Assembly: GCA_963795795.1 (NCBI GenBank)
Contig: CAWCJS010000034.1
Coordinates: forward strand, 248,001-312,000
Source: Palsa-504 sp963795795
Lineage (GTDB): Bacteria; Actinomycetota; Actinomycetes; Streptosporangiales; Streptosporangiaceae
Reading direction: 5' to 3'
Length of the DNA stretch: 64,000 nucleotides
The notes below the pieces were generated by a model. The model had not been told where the DNA came from. It made no database searches and was given only the letters and a program-made list of their open reading frames with translations. The translations under genes and the position numbers were made by a program. The first letter of the stretch is position 1. Each line of letters begins with the position of its first letter. Shown here in pieces: positions 16,560 to 24,577 of this stretch.

Positions 16560-17176
16560 CGGGAGATCCTCTCGCGTGGGTGGTGTGCTCCGGCCGAGGG
16601 CAGGTGGCGGGCCATGGCGGTGGCGACTCGCGCGGCCCGCGGAACCTGCCGCGCCGCGTGGGCCAGGCGCCAGATGATCGCGATGCCGACGATCAGCGCG
16701 CAGGCGATGCCGAGGTCGAGCATCCAGCCGTGCTGCAGGTCCCGGCTGGAGCCGATGCTGTGCGCGAGCGCGACCGGCCAGCTCGCGTAGGCGAGCAGGT
16801 GGACGGCGCGCCATAGCGTCCGGTTGAGCCGGCCGCGGAGCAGGCTGGTGATGATCATCGCGAGCATCAGGTCGAACGAGATGGCGCCGAGCCCGAGCCA
16901 GAGCCGCTCGTAGGAGGAGGCGAACGGGATCACGCCGGCGCTGACGGGGATGCTGACGTAGCTGTCGAGCACCGCGGTCACGACGTGCACGGCGACGAAG
17001 GCCACGGTCAGCAGCGAGAGGTTCCGGTGCAGGCTCGTGACCGCGAACCTGGGCAGGCCGGGCAGCCGGCCCTGCCGGTTGACCAGGATGCCGAGGACGA
17101 GGACGGCGGTCAGCAGCAGCAGCGCGACGATCCCGGTGGCGCGGCTGGCGTACCAGAAGGCGGTGGTCCCGCTCAT
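16556..17176 (-). CDS. ferric-reductase-like heme membrane protein, mirror operon B
   Basis: Integral membrane protein of 206 residues, paralogue of 12908-13519. Five or six hydrophobic segments; the heme-ligand His pairs are in SLHRNLSL and AVHVVTA, and AVHLLAY and LAHSIGS, at the same spacing as copy A. The segment YVSIPVSAGVIPFASSYERLW aligns with YVTIGWAATVLPFASPYRTQ, supporting common descent. No flavin or nucleotide domain. Start ATG overlaps the ApbE stop (ATGA), and its stop overlaps the NuoF-like GTG. It is inferred to accept electrons from the cytoplasmic NuoF-like/ferredoxin pair and deliver them across the membrane. Confidence 0.85.
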   Translation of the reverse strand: MSGTTAFWYASRATGIVALLLLTAVLVLGILVNRQGRLPGLPRFAVTSLHRNLSLLTVAFVAVHVVTAVLDSYVSIPVSAGVIPFASSYERLWLGLGAISFDLMLAMIITSLLRGRLNRTLWRAVHLLAYASWPVALAHSIGSSRDLQHGWMLDLGIACALIVGIAIIWRLAHAARQVPRAARVATAMARHLPSAGAHHPRERISR

Positions 17177-18177
17177 GTCAGTTCATTCCCGTTCGGTAGT
17201 GCGTGCTCGTCGTGGGTGTCGGCCGGCCAGCCCGCGACGGTGAGGACCACGCCGGTCGCGTCGACCAGGCGGGCGGGCAGGCCGAGCGCGGCCAGCCAGC
17301 CCAGCGCCCGCCGGCCGCGGATGACCGCGGCCGTGCTCGCGGCGTTGGCGTCCGCGCAGGTCCCCGCGGCGACCGAGACGGTCCGCCAGACGGGTTCGGC
17401 GGGCAGGCCGGTGCGCGGGTCGAGGATGTGGTGCAGCACGTCGCCGCCCCGCTGCCAGCGGCGCGCGCTGGTACTGCTGGTGGCCAGCCCGCCGTCGCGG
17501 ATCGCGATCAGCGCGTAGGGACCCTCAGGCGGGTCGTCGGGCGAGCCGGTCACGTCCTGCACGCGGATCCGCCAGCCCGCCTCCGGGGGCGGGCCCGCGA
17601 CCGCGATGTCGCCGCCCAGGCTGACCAGCACCCCGCAGCCGAGGCGCCCGGCGATCCGCGCCGCGGACCGGTCGGCCGCCCAGGCCTTCGCGGTCGCGCC
17701 GAGGTCGAGGGACACGCCCTCGGGCATGGTCAGCATCCGGCCCTCCAGGCGGACCTCGCGCCAGCCGGGCACTTGCTTGACGGTGATCGGGATGGCCGGG
17801 CCGGTACGCTCAATATCATCGAAATCACGATCGTATCCGATCGCGGACATGGCCGCGCCGACCGTGGGGTCCACGTCGCCGTCGGTCAGGTCGGCCGCGC
17901 GCAGCGCGACCGCGATCGCCTCGGCGAGCAGCGGGCTGACCTGCTGGGGCCGGCCACCGCGCAGCGCGCAGATCTCGGAGTCCGCGCGGAACCGGCTGCA
18001 GGCCAGGTCGACGTCGGCGCAGTCGGCTTCGAGCATGCGCCTGGCCTCGGCGAGGTACCTACTGTCGGTCACCACCACGCGGACGTGCGTGCCGAGGGCG
18101 CGCCAGTCGGCGGCTGCCTCCAGGCGGGCGGTATCGGCGCGGGGGGAATCCGCGCCGGGTTGGGCGGGGTGCATCAT
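17173..18177 (-). CDS. FAD:protein FMN transferase (ApbE family), mirror operon B
   Basis: ApbE paralogue of 334 residues. Motifs: CSRFRADSEICAL, VDPTVGAAMSAIGYD, LDLGATAKAW, SLGGDIAVAG, LATSS, HHILDPRTGLP and CADANAASTAA. An open frame continues upstream to 18549, but that is an artefact of a frame change in the upstream Ser/Gly-rich gene; the true start is ATG 18177, which overlaps that gene's TGA in ATGA, exactly as in operon A. It has no signal peptide. It shares with copy A the unusual arrangement of ApbE without an adjacent FMN-binding target. Confidence 0.88.
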   Translation of the reverse strand: MMHPAQPGADSPRADTARLEAAADWRALGTHVRVVVTDSRYLAEARRMLEADCADVDLACSRFRADSEICALRGGRPQQVSPLLAEAIAVALRAADLTDGDVDPTVGAAMSAIGYDRDFDDIERTGPAIPITVKQVPGWREVRLEGRMLTMPEGVSLDLGATAKAWAADRSAARIAGRLGCGVLVSLGGDIAVAGPPPEAGWRIRVQDVTGSPDDPPEGPYALIAIRDGGLATSSTSARRWQRGGDVLHHILDPRTGLPAEPVWRTVSVAAGTCADANAASTAAVIRGRRALGWLAALGLPARLVDATGVVLTVAGWPADTHDEHALPNGNELT

Positions 18178-18549
18178 GAGCCGCCGGAGGTGGCCTGGCT
18201 GCTGCCGGAGCTCGAGGTCGGGCTGGAACCCGAGCTGAAGCCGCTGGAGCCGGTCGAGTTCGACGAGGACGAGCCTGACGAGGTGGAACCCGAGGAACTC
18301 GAGGAGCCCGAGGAGGTGGAGGAGCCCGAAGCGAGTGGAACCCGAGGTGGACGAGCCGGAGGTGGACGAGGACGTACCCGAGGACGACGTGGCGGTCTTG
18401 TGCGTGGATCCCGGCAGGGTCAGGGCCACGGCGCCGGTCACGGCCACGCTGGCCAAGGTGACCGCGGTGGTCGTGGAGCGGACCTTGGCCCGCCCCTGTT
18501 CCCTGGCGGCCACGGCCCGGCGGAGGACGTCTCGGTGTTCTCTGCTCAT
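18174..18549 (-). CDS. small Ser/Gly/Thr-rich single-pass membrane protein heading mirror operon B, one frame break
   Basis: About 124 residues. A basic N-terminus (MSREHRDVLRRAVAAREQ) leads to one membrane segment (TLASVAVTGAVALTLPG), then an almost pure Ser/Gly/Thr tail. One extra base near 18332 shifts the frame; corrected, the tail continues GSSTSSGSSS and so on to QATSGGS and a TGA overlapping the ApbE ATG. The total length of 376 bp (not a multiple of three) supports one indel. Position and topology equal the operon A head gene, while sequence similarity is minimal. The tail looks like an extracytoplasmic linker. No flavinylation motif is visible. Function unknown. Confidence 0.65.
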
Positions 18550-18642
18550 GGTCCCATTCTGCGTTCGGGGTTTCGGCGCTCCCTGGACGAAGCTTCTGCG
18601 TTCCCTATGAGGCGGGCGCCTCGTTTCCCTCGCCCTTCGCGC

Positions 18643-18674
18643 AGGCTATGCACGCAACATGAAGGACGGCTGAA
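18643..18674 (-). promoter_or_regulatory. direct-repeat promoter of mirror operon B
   Basis: Read on the minus strand: TTCAG (18674-18670), 6 nt, TTCAT (18663-18659), 10 nt, then a good -10 TAGCCT (18648-18643). Same architecture as the operon A promoter. Transcription would begin near 18636, leaving a leader of about 85 nt before ATG 18549. Confidence 0.68.
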
Positions 18675-18701
18675 GAGCCCGCGGAGGTTAGGGTCGGGTG
18701 C

Positions 18702-19042
18702 ATGACGGACCCGCGTGAGCTGCTGCTGGCGGAGCGGGCGAGGCGTTGCGGCAGGTCGGCGCGCTGGAGCGGGAGTTCGCCGGGATCGCCGAAGCCGCCG
18801 GCTCGGCCGGGACCGACGACGAGCACGACCCCGAGGGCGCCACACTCGCGTTCGAGCGGCAGCACGCGGCCGCGCTGCTCCAGGCGGCGCGGGAGCGGGT
18901 CGCCGCGATCGACGCGGCGCTGGACCGGCTGGCGGCCGGGCGCTACGGCGTGTGCGACCGGTGCGGGCAGCCAATCGGGGATGACCGGCTGGCGGCCCGC
19001 CCGGCCGCGATAACCTGCGTCCGCTGCGCGGCGCGCCGCTGA
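18702..19042 (+). CDS. TraR/DksA-type C4 zinc-finger protein, one frame break
   Basis: Short DksA/TraR-like protein of about 113 residues. The N-terminus MTDPRELLLAERA is followed by a coiled region (LRQVGALEREFAGIAEAAG), an acidic D-x-x-x-D-P turn, a second helix and the C4 zinc finger CDRCGQPIGDDRLAARP with the second Cys pair in CVRC. One missing base near 18739 (within GGGCGAGG) breaks the frame between ERA and ALRQVG. Actinobacterial members of this family may bind RNA polymerase or act as general zinc-finger regulators; the function here is unproven. It is divergent from mirror operon B. Its stop codon lies in the first unit of a 24-bp tandem repeat. Confidence 0.8.
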
Positions 19043-19115
19043 GAGTGCCGCGCGGCGCGCCGCTGAGAGTGCGGTGCCCCACGGCGCTGAGAGTGCGGTG
19101 CCGCACGCCGCTGAG
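19037..19115. repeat. 24-bp tandem repeat over the dksA-like stop codon
   Basis: CGCTGAGAGTGC recurs at 19037, 19061 and 19085, with CGCTGAG at 19109: an exact 24-bp period over about 3.3 units. The stop TGA (19040-19042) is inside the first unit. The array fills the gap to the convergent ABC permease gene at 19152. Confidence 0.75.
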
Positions 19116-19151
19116 GCGGCGCCGCCCGGTACCCGGCAGGCCCGCGCTCGG

Positions 19152-21575
19152 CTACTCGGCGCGCAGCGCGAACGCGCTGCGGGTCCTGGCCGCCCAGCCC
19201 GCCGGGCCGAGCGCCCCGGCCACCGCGATGACCAGCCCGGCCAGGGCGAGCACGATGAGCTCCGCCGGGTGGTACGCGTTGAGCACCGAGGGCGGCACGT
19301 CGGTCTGCGCCGCGTGACCCATGATCGGCAGCACGTAGTGCTGCAGGGCGATCCCGGCCGGGACGCCGAGCAAGCCGGCGACCAGGCCGATTGCGGCCAC
19401 CGAGGACACCACCATGGTGATCGTCTGCCGCGGCGCCATGCCGATCGCCTTGAACACGCCGAGGTCGTGCACGCGTTCCCTGGTCTGCAGGACGACGGTG
19501 TTGAGCACGCCGAGCCCGGCCACGGCCGTCAGCAGCAGCGTGAGCGTCGCGATCAGGCCGATGATGACGAAGAACTGCGAGGAGCTGCCGCCGTTGACGG
19601 AAACGTCGTACTGCTGACCGAGCGCGGGGCCGAGGGCCCCGGCGTAGGCCTGGGCATCGGTGCCAGGCTTCAGCGCGACGTCGTACTGGTCGGGGGCCAG
19701 GCCCGGGTCGAGAGCGGACAGGGTGAACACGCTGGCGGTGACCTCGGGGCGGCCGCCGCGCGGGTCGAATACCTGCCCGGCGATCTTGATGGTGATGTGC
19801 CTGGTCCCGGAGGTCAGCGTATAGGTGTCTCCCACCGCGGCGCCGGTGTCGGTCAAGAACGCGGTGTTGACGTCCGCCTCGCCGACCCCGGAGTACCAGT
19901 GCCCGCTGATCATCGCGTAGCCGGTCCAGGACGCGTCGCCGGCGAAGCCGGTCAGGTCTACCTGGTCCGACAGGCCCACCACGCTGATCTCGTCATCGGC
20001 TTGGGCCACGTAGTGCAGCGTGCCCGGCTGGGCGCGCAGCGCGGCCTGGACCGCGCGTTCCTGCGCGGCCTGGCTCGGCAGGGCCGGGCCGGGACCCGGG
20101 CCCTGCGGCCGGACGGAACCGAAGCCGCCGGGCAGGTTGACCTGGATCTGCTCGGGGGTCTGCGCCAGGTCGTTGTAGATCCGGTCGAGCGACGTGGCCA
20201 GTCCGACCCCGAAGGTCACCGCGGCCGCGCCGAACAAGATCGCCGCCAGGGTGACCGCGGTCCTCGCGGGCCGGGCGAACGGCCCGGCCAGGCCGATGGT
20301 CACCGGGCGCGGCAGCAGCCGGGCCAGCCAGGCCCGGCCGAGCAGCCTATGCGCGGCGTACCCGTGCGATGGCCTCGGGGCCCGCCCGGTCGCGATGGCC
20401 TGGACCGCGCTCATCCGGCCCGCGCGCAACGCGAGCAGCAGCGCGGCGGCGCCCGCCAGGCCCAGCATGGTCAGCGGCACGGCCACGTCGACCCACACCG
20501 GCACGGCCAGCGCTCCCACGCCGTACACCTGCGCGGTCTGGCTGAGCAGCGGGACGGACAGCAGGTTGCCCGCCACCACACCGGCCACGCAGCCGACCAG
20601 GGCCGGGACCTCGACCTGGAGCACGTACGAGGCCACCACCTGCGCGGGTGAGAACCCGATGGACTTCAGCACGCCGATCCGCCGCGTGCCCGCCACCACG
20701 GCCCCGCTGACCACGTTGGCCACGATCAGCGCCGACATCAACAGCCCGAGCAGCCCGAACGCGACGATGAAGGGCACCCAGGGCGCGATCGAGCGGGTGT
20801 CCGTCAACTTGACGGTCAGGTACGACTCGGCGCCGAGCAGCGAGCCGCGGGGCAGGGCGGAGCGGAGTGACGCAATGTCCGCGTTGACCTCGGTGATGGT
20901 GGCGGCGCTTGAGAAGCGGTACAGCATCTGGCTCGTGGCCGGGGTCCCCGACGCGCGCAGCACGACGGCCTCCGCGGGCAGCACCCAGGCCTGCGCGGTC
21001 TGGGTGATCGACGTGGCGAAGCCGACCACCTCCAGGCGCGGCGACCCCGGCGCGCCGGTCATGGTGACCTGCGTCCCGATGCTTACCCCCGGGCCCCGGT
21101 CGGCGCTCAGCACCACCTGCCCCGGGCTCGTCGGCCAGTGGCCGGACTCCAGCGTGAGGTCGTCCACCGAGCCACCCGGGGACGCGCGGCCGACCACGGT
21201 CAGCTGCGTCTGAAACACGCCGGACGGGCCGGATTGGCCGGGTGGCGCGCCCACGGGGATGGTCGCCGTGACCGTGGTTTCGGGAAACGGCCCGGCCGTC
21301 GCGGTCACTCCGGACAGCCGGGTGGTGGCGGCCAGCTGGGCGAGCGAGCCCGCGACGGTCGCGGTCACCTCCGAGCCGTGCTGGGCGGCGAACCCGTGAT
21401 CGAACGGCGCGTTCGAGTCGACCAGCAGGCCCAGCGCCAGCGTCGAGGCAGCGGTGGTGATCAGCAGCACCAGGGCGATCACGACGGTCTGCACGCGCCG
21501 GCCGGACAGCCCGCTGCGGGCGGCCCGGACGGCCGGGCCCGCCGCCGCAGGCGGCCAGGCAGGCAGGCCCCTCAT
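19152..21575 (-). CDS. FtsX-like ABC transporter permease
   Basis: Large permease of 807 residues of the MacB/FtsX type (DUF214 duplicate). It has an N-terminal membrane segment near residue 30, a long extracytoplasmic domain (about 55-270), a three-helix block around 275-400 containing GTRRIGVLKSIGFSPAQV, then a second half with its own segment near 440, another extracytoplasmic domain and a final three-helix block with HDLGVFKAIGMAPRQ. The two cytoplasmic [LI]GVLK/FKAIG elements are the FtsX-repeat hallmarks. ATG overlaps the stop of the ATPase gene (ATGA). Such pairs export lipids, peptides or antimicrobials, or signal cell-envelope stress; the divergent two-component pair is a likely regulator. 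Confidence 0.88.
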   Translation of the reverse strand: MRGLPAWPPAAAGPAVRAARSGLSGRRVQTVVIALVLLITTAASTLALGLLVDSNAPFDHGFAAQHGSEVTATVAGSLAQLAATTRLSGVTATAGPFPETTVTATIPVGAPPGQSGPSGVFQTQLTVVGRASPGGSVDDLTLESGHWPTSPGQVVLSADRGPGVSIGTQVTMTGAPGSPRLEVVGFATSITQTAQAWVLPAEAVVLRASGTPATSQMLYRFSSAATITEVNADIASLRSALPRGSLLGAESYLTVKLTDTRSIAPWVPFIVAFGLLGLLMSALIVANVVSGAVVAGTRRIGVLKSIGFSPAQVVASYVLQVEVPALVGCVAGVVAGNLLSVPLLSQTAQVYGVGALAVPVWVDVAVPLTMLGLAGAAALLLALRAGRMSAVQAIATGRAPRPSHGYAAHRLLGRAWLARLLPRPVTIGLAGPFARPARTAVTLAAILFGAAAVTFGVGLATSLDRIYNDLAQTPEQIQVNLPGGFGSVRPQGPGPGPALPSQAAQERAVQAALRAQPGTLHYVAQADDEISVVGLSDQVDLTGFAGDASWTGYAMISGHWYSGVGEADVNTAFLTDTGAAVGDTYTLTSGTRHITIKIAGQVFDPRGGRPEVTASVFTLSALDPGLAPDQYDVALKPGTDAQAYAGALGPALGQQYDVSVNGGSSSQFFVIIGLIATLTLLLTAVAGLGVLNTVVLQTRERVHDLGVFKAIGMAPRQTITMVVSSVAAIGLVAGLLGVPAGIALQHYVLPIMGHAAQTDVPPSVLNAYHPAELIVLALAGLVIAVAGALGPAGWAARTRSAFALRAE

Positions 21576-22264
21576 CGCCGCGCCCCGGTAGCGGCGTCAC
21601 TGGCCACCCGACCGTCGACGATTGTGATGACCCGGCGCGCGTAGCGCGCGGCCAGGTCCGGGTTGTGGGTCACCAGGATCAGTGTCTGCCCGGAGGAGTT
21701 GAGGTCCAGAAGCAGCGCGCCGATCTCCTCGCCGGTCGCCGTGTCCAGGGCTCCCGTGGGCTCGTCGGCCAGCAGCAGCGGCGGCCGGTTGACCAGGGCC
21801 CGGGCGATCGCCACCCGCTGCCGCTCCCCGCCGGACAGCCGGGCCGGGTATGCGTCCCGGTGCTCGCCGATCCGCAGCGCGGCCAGCAGTTCGTCGGCCC
21901 GGGCCCGAGCCCGGGCCGCGGGCACGCCGGCCAACTGAGCAGGCAGCAGCACGTTGTCCAGCACGGTCATATCGTCAAGCAGGTTGAAGAACTGGAAGAT
22001 CATCCCGACCTGCCGGCGCCGGAACCTGGCCAGCCCGGTCTCGCTGAGCGTGTCGACGCGCTCGCCGCCGACCACGATCTCGCCGCTGGTCGGCCGGTCG
22101 AGCCCGGCGACCAGGTTGAGCAGCGTCGATTTCCCGCTGCCGGACGGCCCCATGACCGCGACGGACTCGCCGCGGGAGACCTCCAGGTCGACGTGGGCCA
22201 CGGCGGGCGTGCCGTCGTGGTCGTACCGTTTGCTCACGTTGCTGAGCTGCACAAGAGCATCCAT
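21572..22264 (-). CDS. ABC transporter ATP-binding protein, LolD/MacB type
   Basis: ATPase of 230 residues, partner of the FtsX-like permease. Walker A GPSGSGKST near residue 38, signature LSGGERQRVAIARAL near 142, Walker B LLLADEPTGALD near 163, H loop THNPD near 198. The ADEPTGALD string and length are typical of the LolD/MacB/DevA family. It starts at ATG 22264, about 190 bp from the divergently transcribed histidine kinase, so a shared promoter region at 22265-22457 is likely. I see no TTCAT-type boxes there. Confidence 0.92.
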   Translation of the reverse strand: MDALVQLSNVSKRYDHDGTPAVAHVDLEVSRGESVAVMGPSGSGKSTLLNLVAGLDRPTSGEIVVGGERVDTLSETGLARFRRRQVGMIFQFFNLLDDMTVLDNVLLPAQLAGVPAARARARADELLAALRIGEHRDAYPARLSGGERQRVAIARALVNRPPLLLADEPTGALDTATGEEIGALLLDLNSSGQTLILVTHNPDLAARYARRVITIVDGRVASDAATGARR

Positions 22265-22457
22265 GCCGGGACCGTACGGCCGGGCCCGCCGCCTCGGCGT
22301 CGCTCGCGGGGCGCATCTTAGGTACCGCGTTCGGGTGAGGGCGCAGCGTTCTCATCCGGACTATGTACGCCGGATAACCCCGAGGGATGATGGCATTCGC
22401 GCCGGGCGGGATGACAATGGGCGGGTGGCGAGGGGAAGGGCCAGGGAGTCGGCGGGT

Positions 22458-23833
22458 ATGGTGCGCCGCGCGGCTGACTATTTCCTGCAGGCCGAGGAGC
22501 GGCCGGTCCCGTCGGCGGGCGGGCGGGCCGCGGATACGGCGATAGCCGTCGTGGCGACGATCGCCGGAGTGGTGGCCGTGATCGTGCAGGCCCGGGACTA
22601 CGGTGGCGGGTTCGGCACGTTCATCGCCAGGCCGGGGTTCGCGCTGCTGGTGGTCGGCCCGCGGGGCGCGCTGTGGCCGTCGGCGGGGCTCCTGCTAGGC
22701 GCGGTCCTGACGACCGCACCGCTCGCGTTCCGGCGGATCTACCCGACCGCCTCGTTTTGCGTGGTCCTGGGCGCAATCCTCGCTACCTCCGGGCACACGA
22801 CCTCGATCATGTTCGCGGCCGTGATCTTCGCCGCGTACAGCGCGGTGGCCTACAGCGTGTTCCCCCGGCTGGCGGCGCTCATCGTCCTGGCTGCGGCGGT
22901 CATGGTGACAGCCATCTACCCGAACACCACCCCACCGCTGCCCGCGCGCTATACCGCGCTGCTGGTCCTAGGCATCACTGTGGCGGTCGGGAACGCGATC
23001 CGGGTCTGGCGTCGGCGGGCCGGCGAGTCCGCCGAGCGCCTGCGGCGGGCGCAGGAGGAGCACCAGGCGCAGACGCTCCGCGCCGTCGCGCTGGAGCGGG
23101 CGCGCATCGCCAGCGAGATGCACGACGTGGTGACGCACAACGTCAGCGTCATGGTGGTGCAGGCGGGCGCGGCCCGGCGGGTGCTCGACACCTCGCCCGG
23201 CGACGCGCGCGAGGCGCTGCTGGCCGTCGAGGCGAGCGGGCGGACCGCCATGACCGAGCTCCGGCAGGCTGCTGGGCCTGCTGGCCCCGATCAGGGGAGA
23301 CCGGGGCGTACGAGGGCGCCCGGGCGACGCGGAACTCAGCCCGCAGCCCGGCATGGTGCAGATCCCGGCCCTGCTCGAGCGGGTCCGCGCGGCCGGTCTG
23401 CCCGTAGAGCTGTCGCGTCGACGCCCTGGCCCGGGCGCTCCGCATCCTGCCGCCGGGCCCGGACCTGGCCGCCTACCGGGTCGTTCAGGAGGCCCTCACC
23501 AACGTGATGAAGCACGCCGGGCAGGCCAGGACCGCCGTCCGCATCGAGTACCGCCCGCGGGAACTGCTCATCACGGTCTGCGACGACGGCCGACCGACCG
23601 ATGCCGGTCCCGCGGCGCACGCGCCCGGCCAGCCGCCGGGCCCAGGCGGCCGCGGGCTGATCGGGCTGCGGGAGCGGATCGCCGTCTACGGCGGCGAACT
23701 CGACGCCGGCCCGCGTCCCGGCGGCGGCTGGCGCCTGGCCGCCTGGATTCCGCTGGACCCGCTGGTCGCCGGGGATGACCGTCCGGGACAGGACCTGCCC
23801 GTCCCGCCGGAGTATCAGGCGGCGTCCTCGTGA
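22458..23833 (+). CDS. NarL-type two-component sensor kinase, two frame breaks
   Basis: Membrane histidine kinase of the HisKA_3 type. Several N-terminal membrane segments are followed by a coiled linker and the phosphorylation site EMHDVVTHNVSVMVVQAG; after two frame changes come AAYRVVQEALTNVMKHAG (N box) and GGRGLIGLRERIAVYGG (G box). Breaks lie near 23268 (before LLGLLAPI) and near 23412 (before VDALARALRILPPG). Both flanks fit the family, so indel errors are likely. ATG 22458 is chosen; GTG 22425 is possible. It overlaps the start region of the response regulator (GTGA at 23830). It faces the FtsX-like ABC operon, a common arrangement for envelope or antibiotic-stress systems. Confidence 0.82.
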
Positions 23834-23866
23834 GCGCCTCGGCGGATCCCGCGCAGGCCCCGCCGC

Positions 23867-24577
23867 GTGGTCATCGCCGACGACCAGATGCTGGTGCGCG
23901 GCGGGTTCCGGCTGATCCTGAGCTCGGCAGGCATCCCGGTGGTGGCCGAGGCGGCGGACGGCCAGGAGGCGGTGGCCGCGGTCCTCAAGCACCGCCCGGA
24001 CGTGGTGCTGATGGACATCCGCATGCCCGGGATGGACGGGCTGGAGGCGACCAGGCGGATCCTCGCCTCCCGGCCCGGCGAGCAGGTGCGGATCATCATC
24101 CTGACCACGTTCGACCTCGACCAGTACGTGTACGCCGCGCTGGCCGCCGGGGCCAGCGGCTTCCTGCTCAAGGACGTCTCCCCCGAGCACCTGATCGCCG
24201 CCGTGCAACTGGTGCGCTCCGGCGACGCGCTGCTCGCCCCGTCCATCACCCGCCGCCTGGTCGAGCGGTTCGCCGGCCACGAGCGCGCGCTCACGCCGGC
24301 CAGCGGGAATCTGTCCGTGCTGACGCCTCGCGAGCTGGAGGTGCTCGGCCTCATCGCGCGGGGGCTGAGCAACGCCGAGCTCGCCGCTGCGCTGACGCTG
24401 AGCGAGGCGACGGTGAAGACCCACGTGGCCAGGATCCTGACCAAGCTGAACCTGCGGGACCGGGTCCAGGCCGTCGTGCTGGCCTACGAGACCGGGCTGG
24501 TGAGCCCGGGCGCCGAGCCTCGCGGCCAGGGCGGATCTCCCGTCAACGGTGCGGAACTGCCACCATTAGGCGCATGA
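23867..24577 (+). CDS. NarL/LuxR-family response regulator
   Basis: Regulator partnered with the kinase just upstream. The receiver domain (VIADDQMLVRGG, Asp in VVLMDIRMPGMDG, Thr in IIILTTFD, Lys in FLLKDVS) covers about residues 1-115; the LuxR helix-turn-helix near 150-210 is marked by LTPRELEVLGLIARGLSNAELA and TVKTHVARILTKL. The open frame begins at GTG 23867, which makes the N-terminus slightly short. A GTG at 23830 overlaps the kinase stop and reads MSASADPAQAPPR in another frame, so the natural start may be there with a one-base indel near 23866. The stop overlaps the ATG of the acyl-CoA synthetase gene. Confidence 0.87.
   Translation: MVIADDQMLVRGGFRLILSSAGIPVVAEAADGQEAVAAVLKHRPDVVLMDIRMPGMDGLEATRRILASRPGEQVRIIILTTFDLDQYVYAALAAGASGFLLKDVSPEHLIAAVQLVRSGDALLAPSITRRLVERFAGHERALTPASGNLSVLTPRELEVLGLIARGLSNAELAAALTLSEATVKTHVARILTKLNLRDRVQAVVLAYETGLVSPGAEPRGQGGSPVNGAELPPLGA

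Noticed and set aside
17173..18549. ApbE of mirror operon B as a 458-residue fusion with a membrane head
   Set aside because: Residues between the Ser/Gly part and MMHPAQPG are out-of-frame (Leu/Arg-rich); correcting one base gives a separate head gene ending in TGA that overlaps the ApbE ATG, as in operon A.
17203..18705. A 500-codon plus-strand frame across mirror operon B's ApbE gene
   Set aside because: Antisense to a clear ApbE gene; its Glu/Pro repeat end is the complement of the Ser/Gly tail of the head gene.
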